Source: an uncultured Steroidobacter sp. (GTDB lineage: Bacteria; Pseudomonadota; Gammaproteobacteria; Steroidobacterales; Steroidobacteraceae). From it: a stretch of DNA of 12,253 nucleotides. Both the position numbers and the translations under genes were made by a program. Position 1 is the first letter of the stretch; each line of letters opens with the position of its first letter. Positions 1 to 6,812 of the stretch are shown piece after piece. The DNA is taken from assembly GCA_946478975.1 (NCBI GenBank), contig CAMLEO010000218.1, positions 1 through 12,253 on the forward strand. Reading direction: 5' to 3'. Under the pieces are notes generated by a model. The model saw only the letters and a list, made by a program, of their open reading frames with translations, did no database searches and was not told the DNA's origin.

Positions 1-197
1 TCGCGCTGCTCGGCAAACCTCTGCGCACGGCTGAGATTGTTCATCCGCTCGAACTGCGGCCGGGGACCTCTGGGGGACGCGAAGTCGACGGACACAGCCG
101 CCTTTGAGATCGGCGCCTCGGCGTAGCTTGGAGCGGCAGCCGCTCCGATCAGCAACGCGTACAGCAGTAACAGCTTTTCGATGCGAATCGACAGCAT
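1..197 (-). CDS. Secreted protein of unknown function, N-terminal 65 residues only (runs off left edge)
   Basis: Only the first 65 codons are visible. The ATG at 195-197 is preceded by a good ribosome binding site (GAGG at 205-208, 6 nt from the start codon after TCATTT plus C), which fixes the start. The product begins MLSIRIEKLLLLYALL, continues through a hydrophobic stretch to about residue 22, and has a plausible signal peptidase I site at SYA/EAP near residue 26, so the protein is probably exported. The mature part begins with a VSVDF segment and then a basic, proline-rich stretch (residues about 42-65). I do not recognise the family from this fragment. Its position downstream of a sugar-catabolic locus allows a secreted glycosidase, but nothing visible proves that. 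It is separated from the upstream gene by 248 bp holding a strong hairpin, so it may be its own transcription unit. Confidence 0.75.
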   Translation of the reverse strand, partial: MLSIRIEKLLLLYALLIGAAAAPSYAEAPISKAAVSVDFASPRGPRPQFERMNNLSRAQRFAEQR

Positions 198-204
198 GAA
201 ATGA

Positions 205-208
205 CCTC
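205..208 (-). promoter_or_regulatory. Ribosome binding site of the left-edge secreted protein
   Basis: On the minus strand GAGG stands 7 nt before the ATG at 197. It supports the start of a gene that is otherwise known only from a short N-terminal fragment with a signal peptide. Confidence 0.6.
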
Positions 209-388
209 GGCGGCAGCAGCTGGAATTCTGGTCGCAATGCACTTCGCGCTGCGGCCAGCCGAGGAGAATGGTCGATTTGGCTGCCAGAAAACAGGCAACT
301 GATTTGTTCTTCCGGGACGCCCCCAGAGGGGCTACGGCAGCCGCGGCCCGATCTTTCAGGCTGTCAGCGGCAGGCGGTGCCTCCCGCT

Positions 389-414
389 CTGCTCCGCCAG
401 GAGTGGCGGAGCAG
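389..414 (-). terminator. Strong hairpin, probable end of the DUF3604 operon
   Basis: Positions 389-399 and 404-414 are perfect 11-bp inverted repeats (CTGCTCCGCCA / TGGCGGAGCAG) around a 4-nt loop. The hairpin begins 31 nt after the DUF3604 stop codon, where an operon-end structure would be expected. There is no T-tract on either strand, so it is not a classical intrinsic terminator. It could act with Rho, block 3' exonuclease, or simply be an intergenic repeat unit. The rest of the 198-445 gap holds a smaller GCCCC/GGGGC hairpin at 319-332 and no convincing promoter or gene. Confidence 0.45.
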
Positions 415-445
415 GCATGTCGGGATCCACTGGCCCTTCCGGGCG

Positions 446-2338
446 TCAGTCCGTCTTCGCAGCAACACTAGCGGCAGCTGGCGTGTACCAAATCGGCGAA
501 GACCAGCCGCGTTCCTGCACGGTGGCGGGCACATCTGTTCTCAGCGGCTGACCACGCTTGACCGTGAGAATCGTCGACCAACGCGGCGTTGGGATTTCCA
601 GCACGCGCAAGTAATAAACTGCGGGGCGGCTGGATTCGAACTCGGGATCGCGCCACACCGCGGACAGTGACGTCGCGCCGATGGAATTTTTGTAGGTCGC
701 GGTTTGCAGATCGACGGTGTTACCGACCGCCGGGATCTTGCCGGTGCGGGCATCGAGCTTGCGACCGTTCGAGAGTGCCACGTCGAAGATCTTTTCCACG
801 TGCCTGCCATTCTCCCGCCACACCTTGACGACCTGAACACGGTCGAGATTCGCACCGTCAGGATCTTTGAGCGCCCAGATCACGAACGACGGCGCACGCG
901 CTTGTGCAGGCTTCGCCGGCAAATCGCCACCCATCGCCACGGAGCTGCGATACGCACTCGTGACCCAGTCTTTCTGTTTGAGCAGATCGGCGGGCAGCTC
1001 CCAGCTGCCGAAGAAACGAAGCTTGAGGCGCGTGCCAGACGTAGCAAATGTTTCCTTGCGACGGAGCGCGTCATAAATGGACTCACGGGTGTTCTGCTCC
1101 GCCCACACGGCCGTGAGATTGCCCGAACCGTTTTCGTAGAAACTGTAGTCGAGCTGCGCATCCGTGAGCCCCGCTTGCTTGCGAAAGTCACGCAGACCCT
1201 TGGATAAAGCATCGGCCTCGGGCAGTTTCTTGGTCGGATCGATCGCTCCATAGGTGCCGACGAAGGCGTTCTCGGCACTATCCGATAAACCGTTGTGGAA
1301 ATCGCTCCCGCCCACGAATCCATACTTGAACGGGTTCACTCCCGCCGTGCGCTCCTGAAGCGCCAGCCCTCGGCCGAGCGCGTCGCGCACGTAGCTGCCC
1401 TCCGGCTTGCTCTTGAGCGTCGGTGAGGTCAGCAGATGATCGTAGAGCTCGAAGTTTGCGAACTCGTCGTTGGGCGACAGCGCAGAAATCGTTTCGGACG
1501 CACCCTTGTTTTGTGAGATCTCCGTCAGCGGCTCATTCGCAGCGCGCAACTCCGCATAGGCTTGATCGATGGGACGCCCGCCACTGTCCACCCAGTCGAA
1601 CATCAAACCGTTGCTGGCATTCGAGTTGTGCGGGATCGCGAGTGCTTCGTAGCCCTGCTTGCGGATCACATGCAAGAAGCTCCACAGGTCCTCGGGCTTC
1701 GCCGAGTGAGCGGACGTGAAGGGATTCGGCGCCTTGTTGCCGCGGAATATCACATTCCGATGCAGGTTCGCGCCGTCGATCATCGCCGTCCATTCATACG
1801 CGATGAAGGTCGTGAATTTGCCCGGCTCGTAATACCGATTGGCCGCCGCGACTTCACGCTCCCAGGCGGACTGCGCGGCCGAACTCACATCCACTCCGGG
1901 CAGCTTGCCACCGCTACCCGTCTGGTACGGAATCAGCTTCATGAAGGACGCCGCGCCCTGCTCCTTTACTTCCTTGCCGATCTCACTTTTCGACAATGCA
2001 CTGTTCGGATCTTCGAGCGTATTGAAGACCCCGATGTTCTCGGAATGATCGGTCACGGCGAGAAAGTCCAGCGGCGGCGTCGAACGTCGAATCTGCTCGC
2101 CGAGATAGCTCACGGTATCGCCGCGCCCGAAACGATAGGCGCCTTCCGGATCGACTTTCGCACCAAACAGAATGTACGCATCGAATGAGTAGTTGGTGTG
2201 CAGATGAAGGTCGCCGAAGTAGGCGTTGCGCTCCGGATTCGAAGGGACATTCACAGCTGTCTGCTGCGCATCGGCGCGGACAGCCAGGCTCAACAGCGCG
2301 CTCGTGACAGCGGCACCCACCAAACGATCGATCCTCAT
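446..2338 (-). CDS. DUF3604 secreted protein, PHP-type metal-dependent hydrolase (predicted)
   Basis: A 630-residue protein with a signal peptide (residues 1-24, likely cleavage at ADA/QQ). It matches the DUF3604 family over its whole length. The metal-binding signatures of the PHP phosphoesterase superfamily are all visible: GDLHLHTNYS (His45, His47), AVTDHSE (Asp97, His98), AIPHNSN (His237) and GGSDFHNG (Asp346, His348); Glu182 in AYEWT may be a further ligand. This predicts a periplasmic or secreted di- or trinuclear metal-dependent esterase or phosphoesterase. That step is inference: to my knowledge the family has no firmly assigned substrate. The C-terminal part (about 480-630) looks like a beta-rich accessory domain. 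The start is the ATG at 2336-2338, with AGGAG 5 nt upstream. It is the last gene of the receptor-PpiC-HupE set, 41 nt after the HupE-like gene. The stop is TGA at 446-448. Family assignment is firm; biochemical role is open. Confidence 0.93.
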   Translation of the reverse strand: MRIDRLVGAAVTSALLSLAVRADAQQTAVNVPSNPERNAYFGDLHLHTNYSFDAYILFGAKVDPEGAYRFGRGDTVSYLGEQIRRSTPPLDFLAVTDHSENIGVFNTLEDPNSALSKSEIGKEVKEQGAASFMKLIPYQTGSGGKLPGVDVSSAAQSAWEREVAAANRYYEPGKFTTFIAYEWTAMIDGANLHRNVIFRGNKAPNPFTSAHSAKPEDLWSFLHVIRKQGYEALAIPHNSNASNGLMFDWVDSGGRPIDQAYAELRAANEPLTEISQNKGASETISALSPNDEFANFELYDHLLTSPTLKSKPEGSYVRDALGRGLALQERTAGVNPFKYGFVGGSDFHNGLSDSAENAFVGTYGAIDPTKKLPEADALSKGLRDFRKQAGLTDAQLDYSFYENGSGNLTAVWAEQNTRESIYDALRRKETFATSGTRLKLRFFGSWELPADLLKQKDWVTSAYRSSVAMGGDLPAKPAQARAPSFVIWALKDPDGANLDRVQVVKVWRENGRHVEKIFDVALSNGRKLDARTGKIPAVGNTVDLQTATYKNSIGATSLSAVWRDPEFESSRPAVYYLRVLEIPTPRWSTILTVKRGQPLRTDVPATVQERGWSSPIWYTPAAASVAAKTD

Positions 2339-2343
2339 GACAG

Positions 2344-2348
2344 CTCCT
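2344..2348 (-). promoter_or_regulatory. Ribosome binding site of the DUF3604 gene
   Basis: AGGAG on the minus strand, 5 nt before the ATG at 2338, is the best Shine-Dalgarno match in the window. It suggests that the DUF3604 product is translated well on its own and does not depend on coupling to the upstream gene. Confidence 0.7.
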
Positions 2349-2379
2349 GATTCTTATGCCCCCGCGAGACGGGGACGTT

Positions 2380-3423
2380 TCAAATGTGACCGGGAATGAG
2401 TACGTGGATGCGCTCGATCATCCAGTACGAAGCCAGTGCGCCGATGCCGTACGCCGTCATCCATCGCGCAGAGACATCGAGCTGCCAGCGAAAGCGGCGG
2501 GCCCAGCGACTGATCCAGTGAATGAGCCCGAGCACAGCCGCCACGAACAGCAGCTGTCCGATTTCCACGCCCACGTTGAACAGCAACAGCGCGCCGGGAA
2601 TGTTGTGGGCCGGCAGGCCGATGTCCGCCAGCGAACCGGCAAACGCAAAGCCGTGCAGCAGCCCGAAGACAAATGCGATGAGCCACGGCTCGCGAACAGT
2701 GAGCCCGTCATGGCCGCGATAGGCTCGTACCAGCTCGACAGCAACGAACACGATGCTGAGCGCGACCAGCGATTCAATCACCGGCGCACTCACATGCACG
2801 TATCCGAGCGCCGCAGCCGCAAGCGTGATGCTATGAGCAATCGTGAACGCCGTGATTGTCTTCAGCAGCCGCGCGCGGCCATTCACGAGCAATAGAAGCC
2901 CGAGCACGAAGCTCAGGTGATCGAAGCCGGTGAGAATGTGCTCGATGCCGAGGATCAGATACGCAGGCACTGCCCGTTTGCCGGCTCCCTGCAGCTGCAC
3001 GGTGAGAGCGTTCTCGCCAGGCTTGAGAACGGTTTGTATGGTCTGTCCACTCGCAAAGCTGACGTTCACCAGCACGTCCGTGATCGTGCGTTCGAGACCG
3101 GCCACACGAATCACCGCGCCGTCAAACGAATCGCGGCTCTGGGGCCGGTTGCTCCAGCGTCGCACTACAAAGGTGTTGGTCGTCGATTCTTCAGTCGGCG
3201 GAGCATCTAACAATCCGTTCGAAACCTCCGGCGCCAGGCGCAGCGCCAGGGATCCAAGCGCCGGCTGTTTCCAAAGCACATCGAAACCGTGCTGATCGTT
3301 CTCCGTGATCTGCAGGTACGCGGGCCGGACTTCATGCGCAAACGCGCCGGCCGCTGTCGTGAACGCCAAGAGCGCCAGAAGAATACGCACGAACGTGAGT
3401 CTCGAATGTCGCATCTGGATCAC
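2380..3423 (-). CDS. HupE/UreJ-like membrane protein (HupE_UreJ_2 type), possible metal permease
   Basis: A 347-residue protein with a signal peptide, a periplasmic beta-rich domain (about 30-150), and a C-terminal membrane domain of roughly six to seven helices (152-340). Family motifs in order: GIEHILTGFDH (His162, Asp168, His169), FTIAHSITL (His197), FGLLHGFAFAG (His257) and FNVGVEIGQ (Glu287). Relatives HupE and UreJ are linked to nickel or cobalt uptake for hydrogenase and urease; the metal here is unknown and no such enzyme is nearby. Predicted cleavage at AFA/HEV would leave histidine as the mature N-terminus. The start is a GTG (3421-3423) whose GTGA overlaps the stop of the upstream PpiC gene by 4 nt, suggesting translational coupling; the ATG at 3412-3414 (codon 4) is an alternative start. 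The family call is confident, the transport role is inferred. Confidence 0.9.
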   Translation of the reverse strand: MIQMRHSRLTFVRILLALLAFTTAAGAFAHEVRPAYLQITENDQHGFDVLWKQPALGSLALRLAPEVSNGLLDAPPTEESTTNTFVVRRWSNRPQSRDSFDGAVIRVAGLERTITDVLVNVSFASGQTIQTVLKPGENALTVQLQGAGKRAVPAYLILGIEHILTGFDHLSFVLGLLLLVNGRARLLKTITAFTIAHSITLAAAALGYVHVSAPVIESLVALSIVFVAVELVRAYRGHDGLTVREPWLIAFVFGLLHGFAFAGSLADIGLPAHNIPGALLLFNVGVEIGQLLFVAAVLGLIHWISRWARRFRWQLDVSARWMTAYGIGALASYWMIERIHVLIPGHI

Positions 3424-4307
3424 TCGCGCTCGATGACGAAGCTGCGCTTCAGCTTCTCGTAAGCTGCGTCGTTACGCTTGGCCTGTGCAGCGTCGAGATA
3501 GTCTCGGCGGACGACGTCCCTCACTTCTTCGAACGCGGGAGTGCGGGCGGGCTCGTTGGAGCTCACGTAGACGACATGCCAACCGAGGCCGGAAGCGATC
3601 GGATCGGACCAACGATTCGTCGCGAGCGTAAAGACGCTGCTGGCCAAACCCTCGCGGCCAAAGACACGACCGAGCTCCGCTTGCGAGACACTCGCAAAGT
3701 CTGTTGGACCCGGGAATGGATCGCCCTCATCTGGCGCACGACTCACGCCCTGCATTGCCAGGGCGGCAGCCACACGTGCCGCATCCGCACGCGCCCCCGC
3801 CTCGCCTCGTTTATCAGCCGAGAAATAAACATGGCTGAACGAAACGGTGCTCGAACGTCGATAGCGCTGCTGGTTGGCAGCGAAGAACGTGCGCAATGCC
3901 TGTTCGTCCGGCTCCCCGACCACGTCGAGATCCTGCTGCAGGAACTCGTATTTCTGCACCAGCCGTCGACGAATGATCTCGTCGTCCTGATCGAGGCCGA
4001 GCCGCAGCGCTTCGTGATAGAAAACTTCTTCACGAATCCGTGCCTCGACCAGAGCATCCAGCCGCTGCTGCGTCGGCAAACTGCCGTACTGCAGCCGATA
4101 GTTCTCGGCCAGGGCTTGCACGAGCTGCGGTGTGATGGCGATGTGCGTAAATCTCGATCGCACCTCCAGGTACTGATTGACGCCGAACAGCACTGCGCCG
4201 AGCAGCAGGAAATGAAAGAACGGCTCGGCGAGCAACGCTCGCCAACGAAACGACCGGCGCAGCAAACTCGAAGGCGCGGCGTGGCGCGCCAGGACAGCTT
4301 CATTCAT
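3420..4307 (-). CDS. Membrane-anchored PpiC/parvulin-type peptidyl-prolyl isomerase
   Basis: A 295-residue protein with a short basic N-terminus, one membrane segment (about 29-47), an alpha-helical SurA/PrsA-like region (about 58-150) and a parvulin domain (about 152-250). Domain signatures are the SFSHVYFSA strand (His159), ELGRVFGREG, and the GLGWHVVYV strand near the end (His244), which matches the usual G-x-H-hydrophobic ending of parvulins. There is no clear cleavage site, so it is probably anchored in the inner membrane facing the periplasm. A plausible job is folding or delivering a partner encoded beside it, such as the receptor barrel or the DUF3604 hydrolase; this is inference from context. 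It begins 18 nt after the receptor stop and overlaps the HupE-like gene by 4 nt. The Shine-Dalgarno is weak (GAGAG). A second ATG at 4301-4303 is possible. Confidence 0.9.
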   Translation of the reverse strand: MNEAVLARHAAPSSLLRRSFRWRALLAEPFFHFLLLGAVLFGVNQYLEVRSRFTHIAITPQLVQALAENYRLQYGSLPTQQRLDALVEARIREEVFYHEALRLGLDQDDEIIRRRLVQKYEFLQQDLDVVGEPDEQALRTFFAANQQRYRRSSTVSFSHVYFSADKRGEAGARADAARVAAALAMQGVSRAPDEGDPFPGPTDFASVSQAELGRVFGREGLASSVFTLATNRWSDPIASGLGWHVVYVSSNEPARTPAFEEVRDVVRRDYLDAAQAKRNDAAYEKLKRSFVIERE

Positions 4308-4325
4308 CGATGCAACTCTCGGTTA

Positions 4326-6647
4326 TTAGAAGTCGACCCGGAACGAAGCGCCATACGCGCGCGGCTCTCCGGGATACAGCCCATACGTCTGATACTGAGA
4401 GGCGCCCGTGATGCCGCCGATGACGTAGTGCTTGTCGAGCACGTTGCGAGCCCACAATGAGAGCTGCCAGTCGTATTGAGACAATGTTCCCTCGATGCCG
4501 AGCTGGGTATTGAGCACGCCGTAGGAATCGACCTTGGAATATTCCGAGTTGTCCGGCGCACCGTCGAACGACGAGCGCCACGCATAATCGCCCTGCGCGA
4601 ACGCGTCGAGCGCGCCGACGGTCCGCCTGTAGCTGACGCTCGGATTTACGATCCACTTCGGAGCCGCAACGACCTGCTGCCCCGTCAAGTCACAGACGGT
4701 CTGGCCGGCAGCGATGGCCTCCGCGGCGCACGGCGCATTTCGATAATCTCGATACTTTGCATCGTTGTAGGACGCCGCCAGAGCGAGCGTCAGACCTTGC
4801 ACCGGCACTGCCGTGATCTCGGTTTCAACTCCGCGGCTGCGCACCTCGCCGATGTTTGTGAGAACCTGCGTGAAGACCTGAGTCTGCGGCGACAGCTCCA
4901 GTTGCGTCGCTTGATAGTCCTCGACGTCGGTCCAGAACAAGTTTGCGTTCAACTGCAAACGTCGCTCGAACAGCGATGACTTGAAGCCGAGCTCGTAATC
5001 CAGCGCGTGCTCTGGATCGATGAACAACGATTGCACGGTGAGACCCGGATTCGGCACCGAAGGATTGATGCCGCCGGACTTCGCTCCCTTGGATGCGGAC
5101 GCATACCAGAGCCAGTCGTCGTTCGCTTTGAACGCCGCACTCAGCAGCGCCGCTGTCGATGTATCACTCATCTTCAGCACACCGGACTCGAACGCGCCGA
5201 GCGCGGCATCGATGCCAGCTCCGCCTCCGACCGGGGCTTCGCGTTGAACGCGCGTCGACTTGTCCTCCAAGATTTCCCGCAGGCCCGCAGTTAGGCTCCA
5301 GCGATCGCTGACATGCCAGGTCGCCTGGCCGAACACCGAGCCGCTGTCGGTGTGCAGATATTGATGAGTGCGCGTCGACGCATTGTTGAAGAACGGACGC
5401 CCGAAGACAGCGCCGGCTGCCGGTCCGTACTGCGTGAACAACTGATTGTTCTGATACTGGTAGAAGTAATAGAGGCCGGCGACATAGTCGACCGCTCCGC
5501 CGTCCGGCGAGGTAATCCGCAGCTCCTGGCTCCATTGCTCATCGTCCACCTGCTGTCCGGCGTTGACGATGCCGGACAGATTGGTGGAATCGCCGTCATT
5601 GGTCGGCAGGAACCACCAGCTGCGATACGCCGTCACGGAGGTGAGTTTGTAACCGCCGCCGAATTCCCAATTGGCCTCGATGGAGCCGCCGCCCTGGCGC
5701 ACGTCCATGTGCTGATAGGCATCGATCGTGGTCGTCAGATAGTCCGGGTCGTATGCGAACGTCGCACCGAGCGCAGCGTAGCGCTGTCGCACCAGCGCTC
5801 CGTCGTTCGGCCCGAGGCCGTAGAGCGCGGTTACGCAGCAGTTCGAATCTTCTTCGCTGTAATCGCCGATGACTCGTACCGAAAGCGAATCGGAGGGCTG
5901 ATACAGCAACTGTCCGCGAAAGCCGATGCGGTCCGAATCGTTCAGCTCACGACCATCCGTGATGTCCTTCACGAAGCCGCCCTTGGAGGTCTTCGCAAAC
6001 GAAAGGCGCCCCGCCAGGACGTTGTCGATCAGCGGCCCGGACACGGCGGCGCGGGTCTGGTAGTAATCCCGGTTCGCGATGGAAGCTTCGATCTGCGCCT
6101 CGGGTTGGAAGCTCGGCTGACGTGTCGTAATCGCGAGCACGCCTGCGGTCGTGTTCTTCCCAAACAGCGTGCCTTGCGGCCCCCGCAACAGCGCGACCTG
6201 GTCGAGATCGATCAGATCCAGATTGGCCATGCCCGGCCGTCCGAGATACACGTTGTCCAGGTAGACGCCGACGCTGGCTTCGAGCGCATCGTTCGCAGGA
6301 TTGTTGCCCAGCCCTCGCACGGCGATGCTCGACTGCCGAGGGTTGCTGAACTGCACGTTCATGCTCGGCAGACGACGATTCAAGTCCTCCAGCCGAAACT
6401 GTCCCGAGGACTCCAGCACATCGCCGCCCAGGGTCGCGATGGGAATGGGAACGTCCTGGATGTTTTCCTCGCGGCGCCGTGCCGTTACCGTGACGTTTTC
6501 GATACGCCCGTCGGCGTTGGCGTCGGCAAGCCGAATCGAATCGTTACCTGGCGCCGTCGCGGTGGCGTCCTGCGCGTCTGCGACGCGAGCGGACAACAAA
6601 ACAGTTGTTATAACTGCGGCAAGTACCGCACTCGAAGCTTCTGGCAT
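4326..6647 (-). CDS. TonB-dependent outer-membrane receptor
   Basis: A 773-residue receptor of ordinary length for the family. It has a signal peptide (1-25, ADA/QD), a TonB-box-like segment (ENVTVTARRR, residues 50-59), a plug domain (about 62-178, with RGLGNNP at 111-117 and LRGPQGTLFGKNTTAG at 154-169), and a 22-strand barrel ending in the typical terminal phenylalanine (SFRVDF). It would carry a ligand across the outer membrane using TonB energy. The ligand cannot be read from sequence: it could be an oligosaccharide released for the upstream GH2 or a substrate or metal complex for the downstream PpiC-HupE-DUF3604 set. The segment DANADGRIE (42-50) just before the TonB box resembles a calcium-binding EF-hand loop. 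An in-frame TAA 15 nt upstream excludes any earlier start. It is preceded by a 165-bp structured leader and followed after 18 nt by the PpiC gene. Confidence 0.95.
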   Translation of the reverse strand: MPEASSAVLAAVITTVLLSARVADAQDATATAPGNDSIRLADANADGRIENVTVTARRREENIQDVPIPIATLGGDVLESSGQFRLEDLNRRLPSMNVQFSNPRQSSIAVRGLGNNPANDALEASVGVYLDNVYLGRPGMANLDLIDLDQVALLRGPQGTLFGKNTTAGVLAITTRQPSFQPEAQIEASIANRDYYQTRAAVSGPLIDNVLAGRLSFAKTSKGGFVKDITDGRELNDSDRIGFRGQLLYQPSDSLSVRVIGDYSEEDSNCCVTALYGLGPNDGALVRQRYAALGATFAYDPDYLTTTIDAYQHMDVRQGGGSIEANWEFGGGYKLTSVTAYRSWWFLPTNDGDSTNLSGIVNAGQQVDDEQWSQELRITSPDGGAVDYVAGLYYFYQYQNNQLFTQYGPAAGAVFGRPFFNNASTRTHQYLHTDSGSVFGQATWHVSDRWSLTAGLREILEDKSTRVQREAPVGGGAGIDAALGAFESGVLKMSDTSTAALLSAAFKANDDWLWYASASKGAKSGGINPSVPNPGLTVQSLFIDPEHALDYELGFKSSLFERRLQLNANLFWTDVEDYQATQLELSPQTQVFTQVLTNIGEVRSRGVETEITAVPVQGLTLALAASYNDAKYRDYRNAPCAAEAIAAGQTVCDLTGQQVVAAPKWIVNPSVSYRRTVGALDAFAQGDYAWRSSFDGAPDNSEYSKVDSYGVLNTQLGIEGTLSQYDWQLSLWARNVLDKHYVIGGITGASQYQTYGLYPGEPRAYGASFRVDF

Positions 6648-6657
6648 GGTCGGATCG

Positions 6658-6757
6658 CTCTGTTACCCCATGAAGGCGGCCCTTGAGAACAGGGGCCGCC
6701 TGAGGTGACATTCTCGACAGCTGCCAGTGAGAGATCAGTCGCGGGTGGGTAACAGAG
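6658..6757 (-). promoter_or_regulatory. Inverted repeat in the receptor leader, possible RNA switch or operator pair
   Basis: Positions 6658-6668 (CTCTGTTACCC) and 6747-6757 (GGGTAACAGAG) are perfect 11-bp inverted repeats 78 bp apart. On the minus-strand transcript the downstream arm ends 10 nt before the receptor ATG and contains its only Shine-Dalgarno-like bases (CAGAG). Pairing of the arms would therefore hide the ribosome binding site. Alternatively the two arms are half-sites for a DNA-binding regulator. No sigma70 promoter of good quality was seen in 6648-6812. An AT-rich 10-bp palindrome (GATATATATC) lies at 6800-6809 just after the GH2 stop. Confidence 0.4.
6674..6701 (-). terminator. 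GC-rich hairpin between the sugar operon and the receptor gene
   Basis: Positions 6674-6682 (AGGCGGCCC) and 6693-6701 (GGGCCGCCT) form a perfect 9-bp stem with a 10-nt loop. It lies in the 165-bp gap after the GH2 gene and 26 nt before the receptor start. There is no T-run after the stem in either direction (UUCAUG follows on the minus strand), so it may be a partial terminator, an attenuator or a processing site that separates two expression levels. It sits inside the larger 11-bp inverted repeat. Confidence 0.4.
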
Positions 6758-6812
6758 GAGTCACTCGCTCAACCGAAGCGGCATGAGTAAATGCTGATTG
6801 ATATATATCGCC

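Noticed and set aside
268..471. Possible small plus-strand gene of 67 codons in the gap left of the DUF3604 gene
   Set aside because: GAGGAG is present but only about 1 nt from the ATG, the product has no domain or signal, and it runs across the hairpin into the end of the DUF3604 gene.
5313..6686. Long open frame on the plus strand (about 457 codons) opposite the TonB receptor
   Set aside because: It is antisense to the receptor, shows no recognisable motif, and its composition fits a codon-bias shadow.
6800..6809. AT-rich palindrome GATATATATC as a -10 promoter element
   Set aside because: No acceptable -35 hexamer is found at 16-18 nt on the minus strand (CTGGAG is the best at 17 nt), so a promoter cannot be supported.
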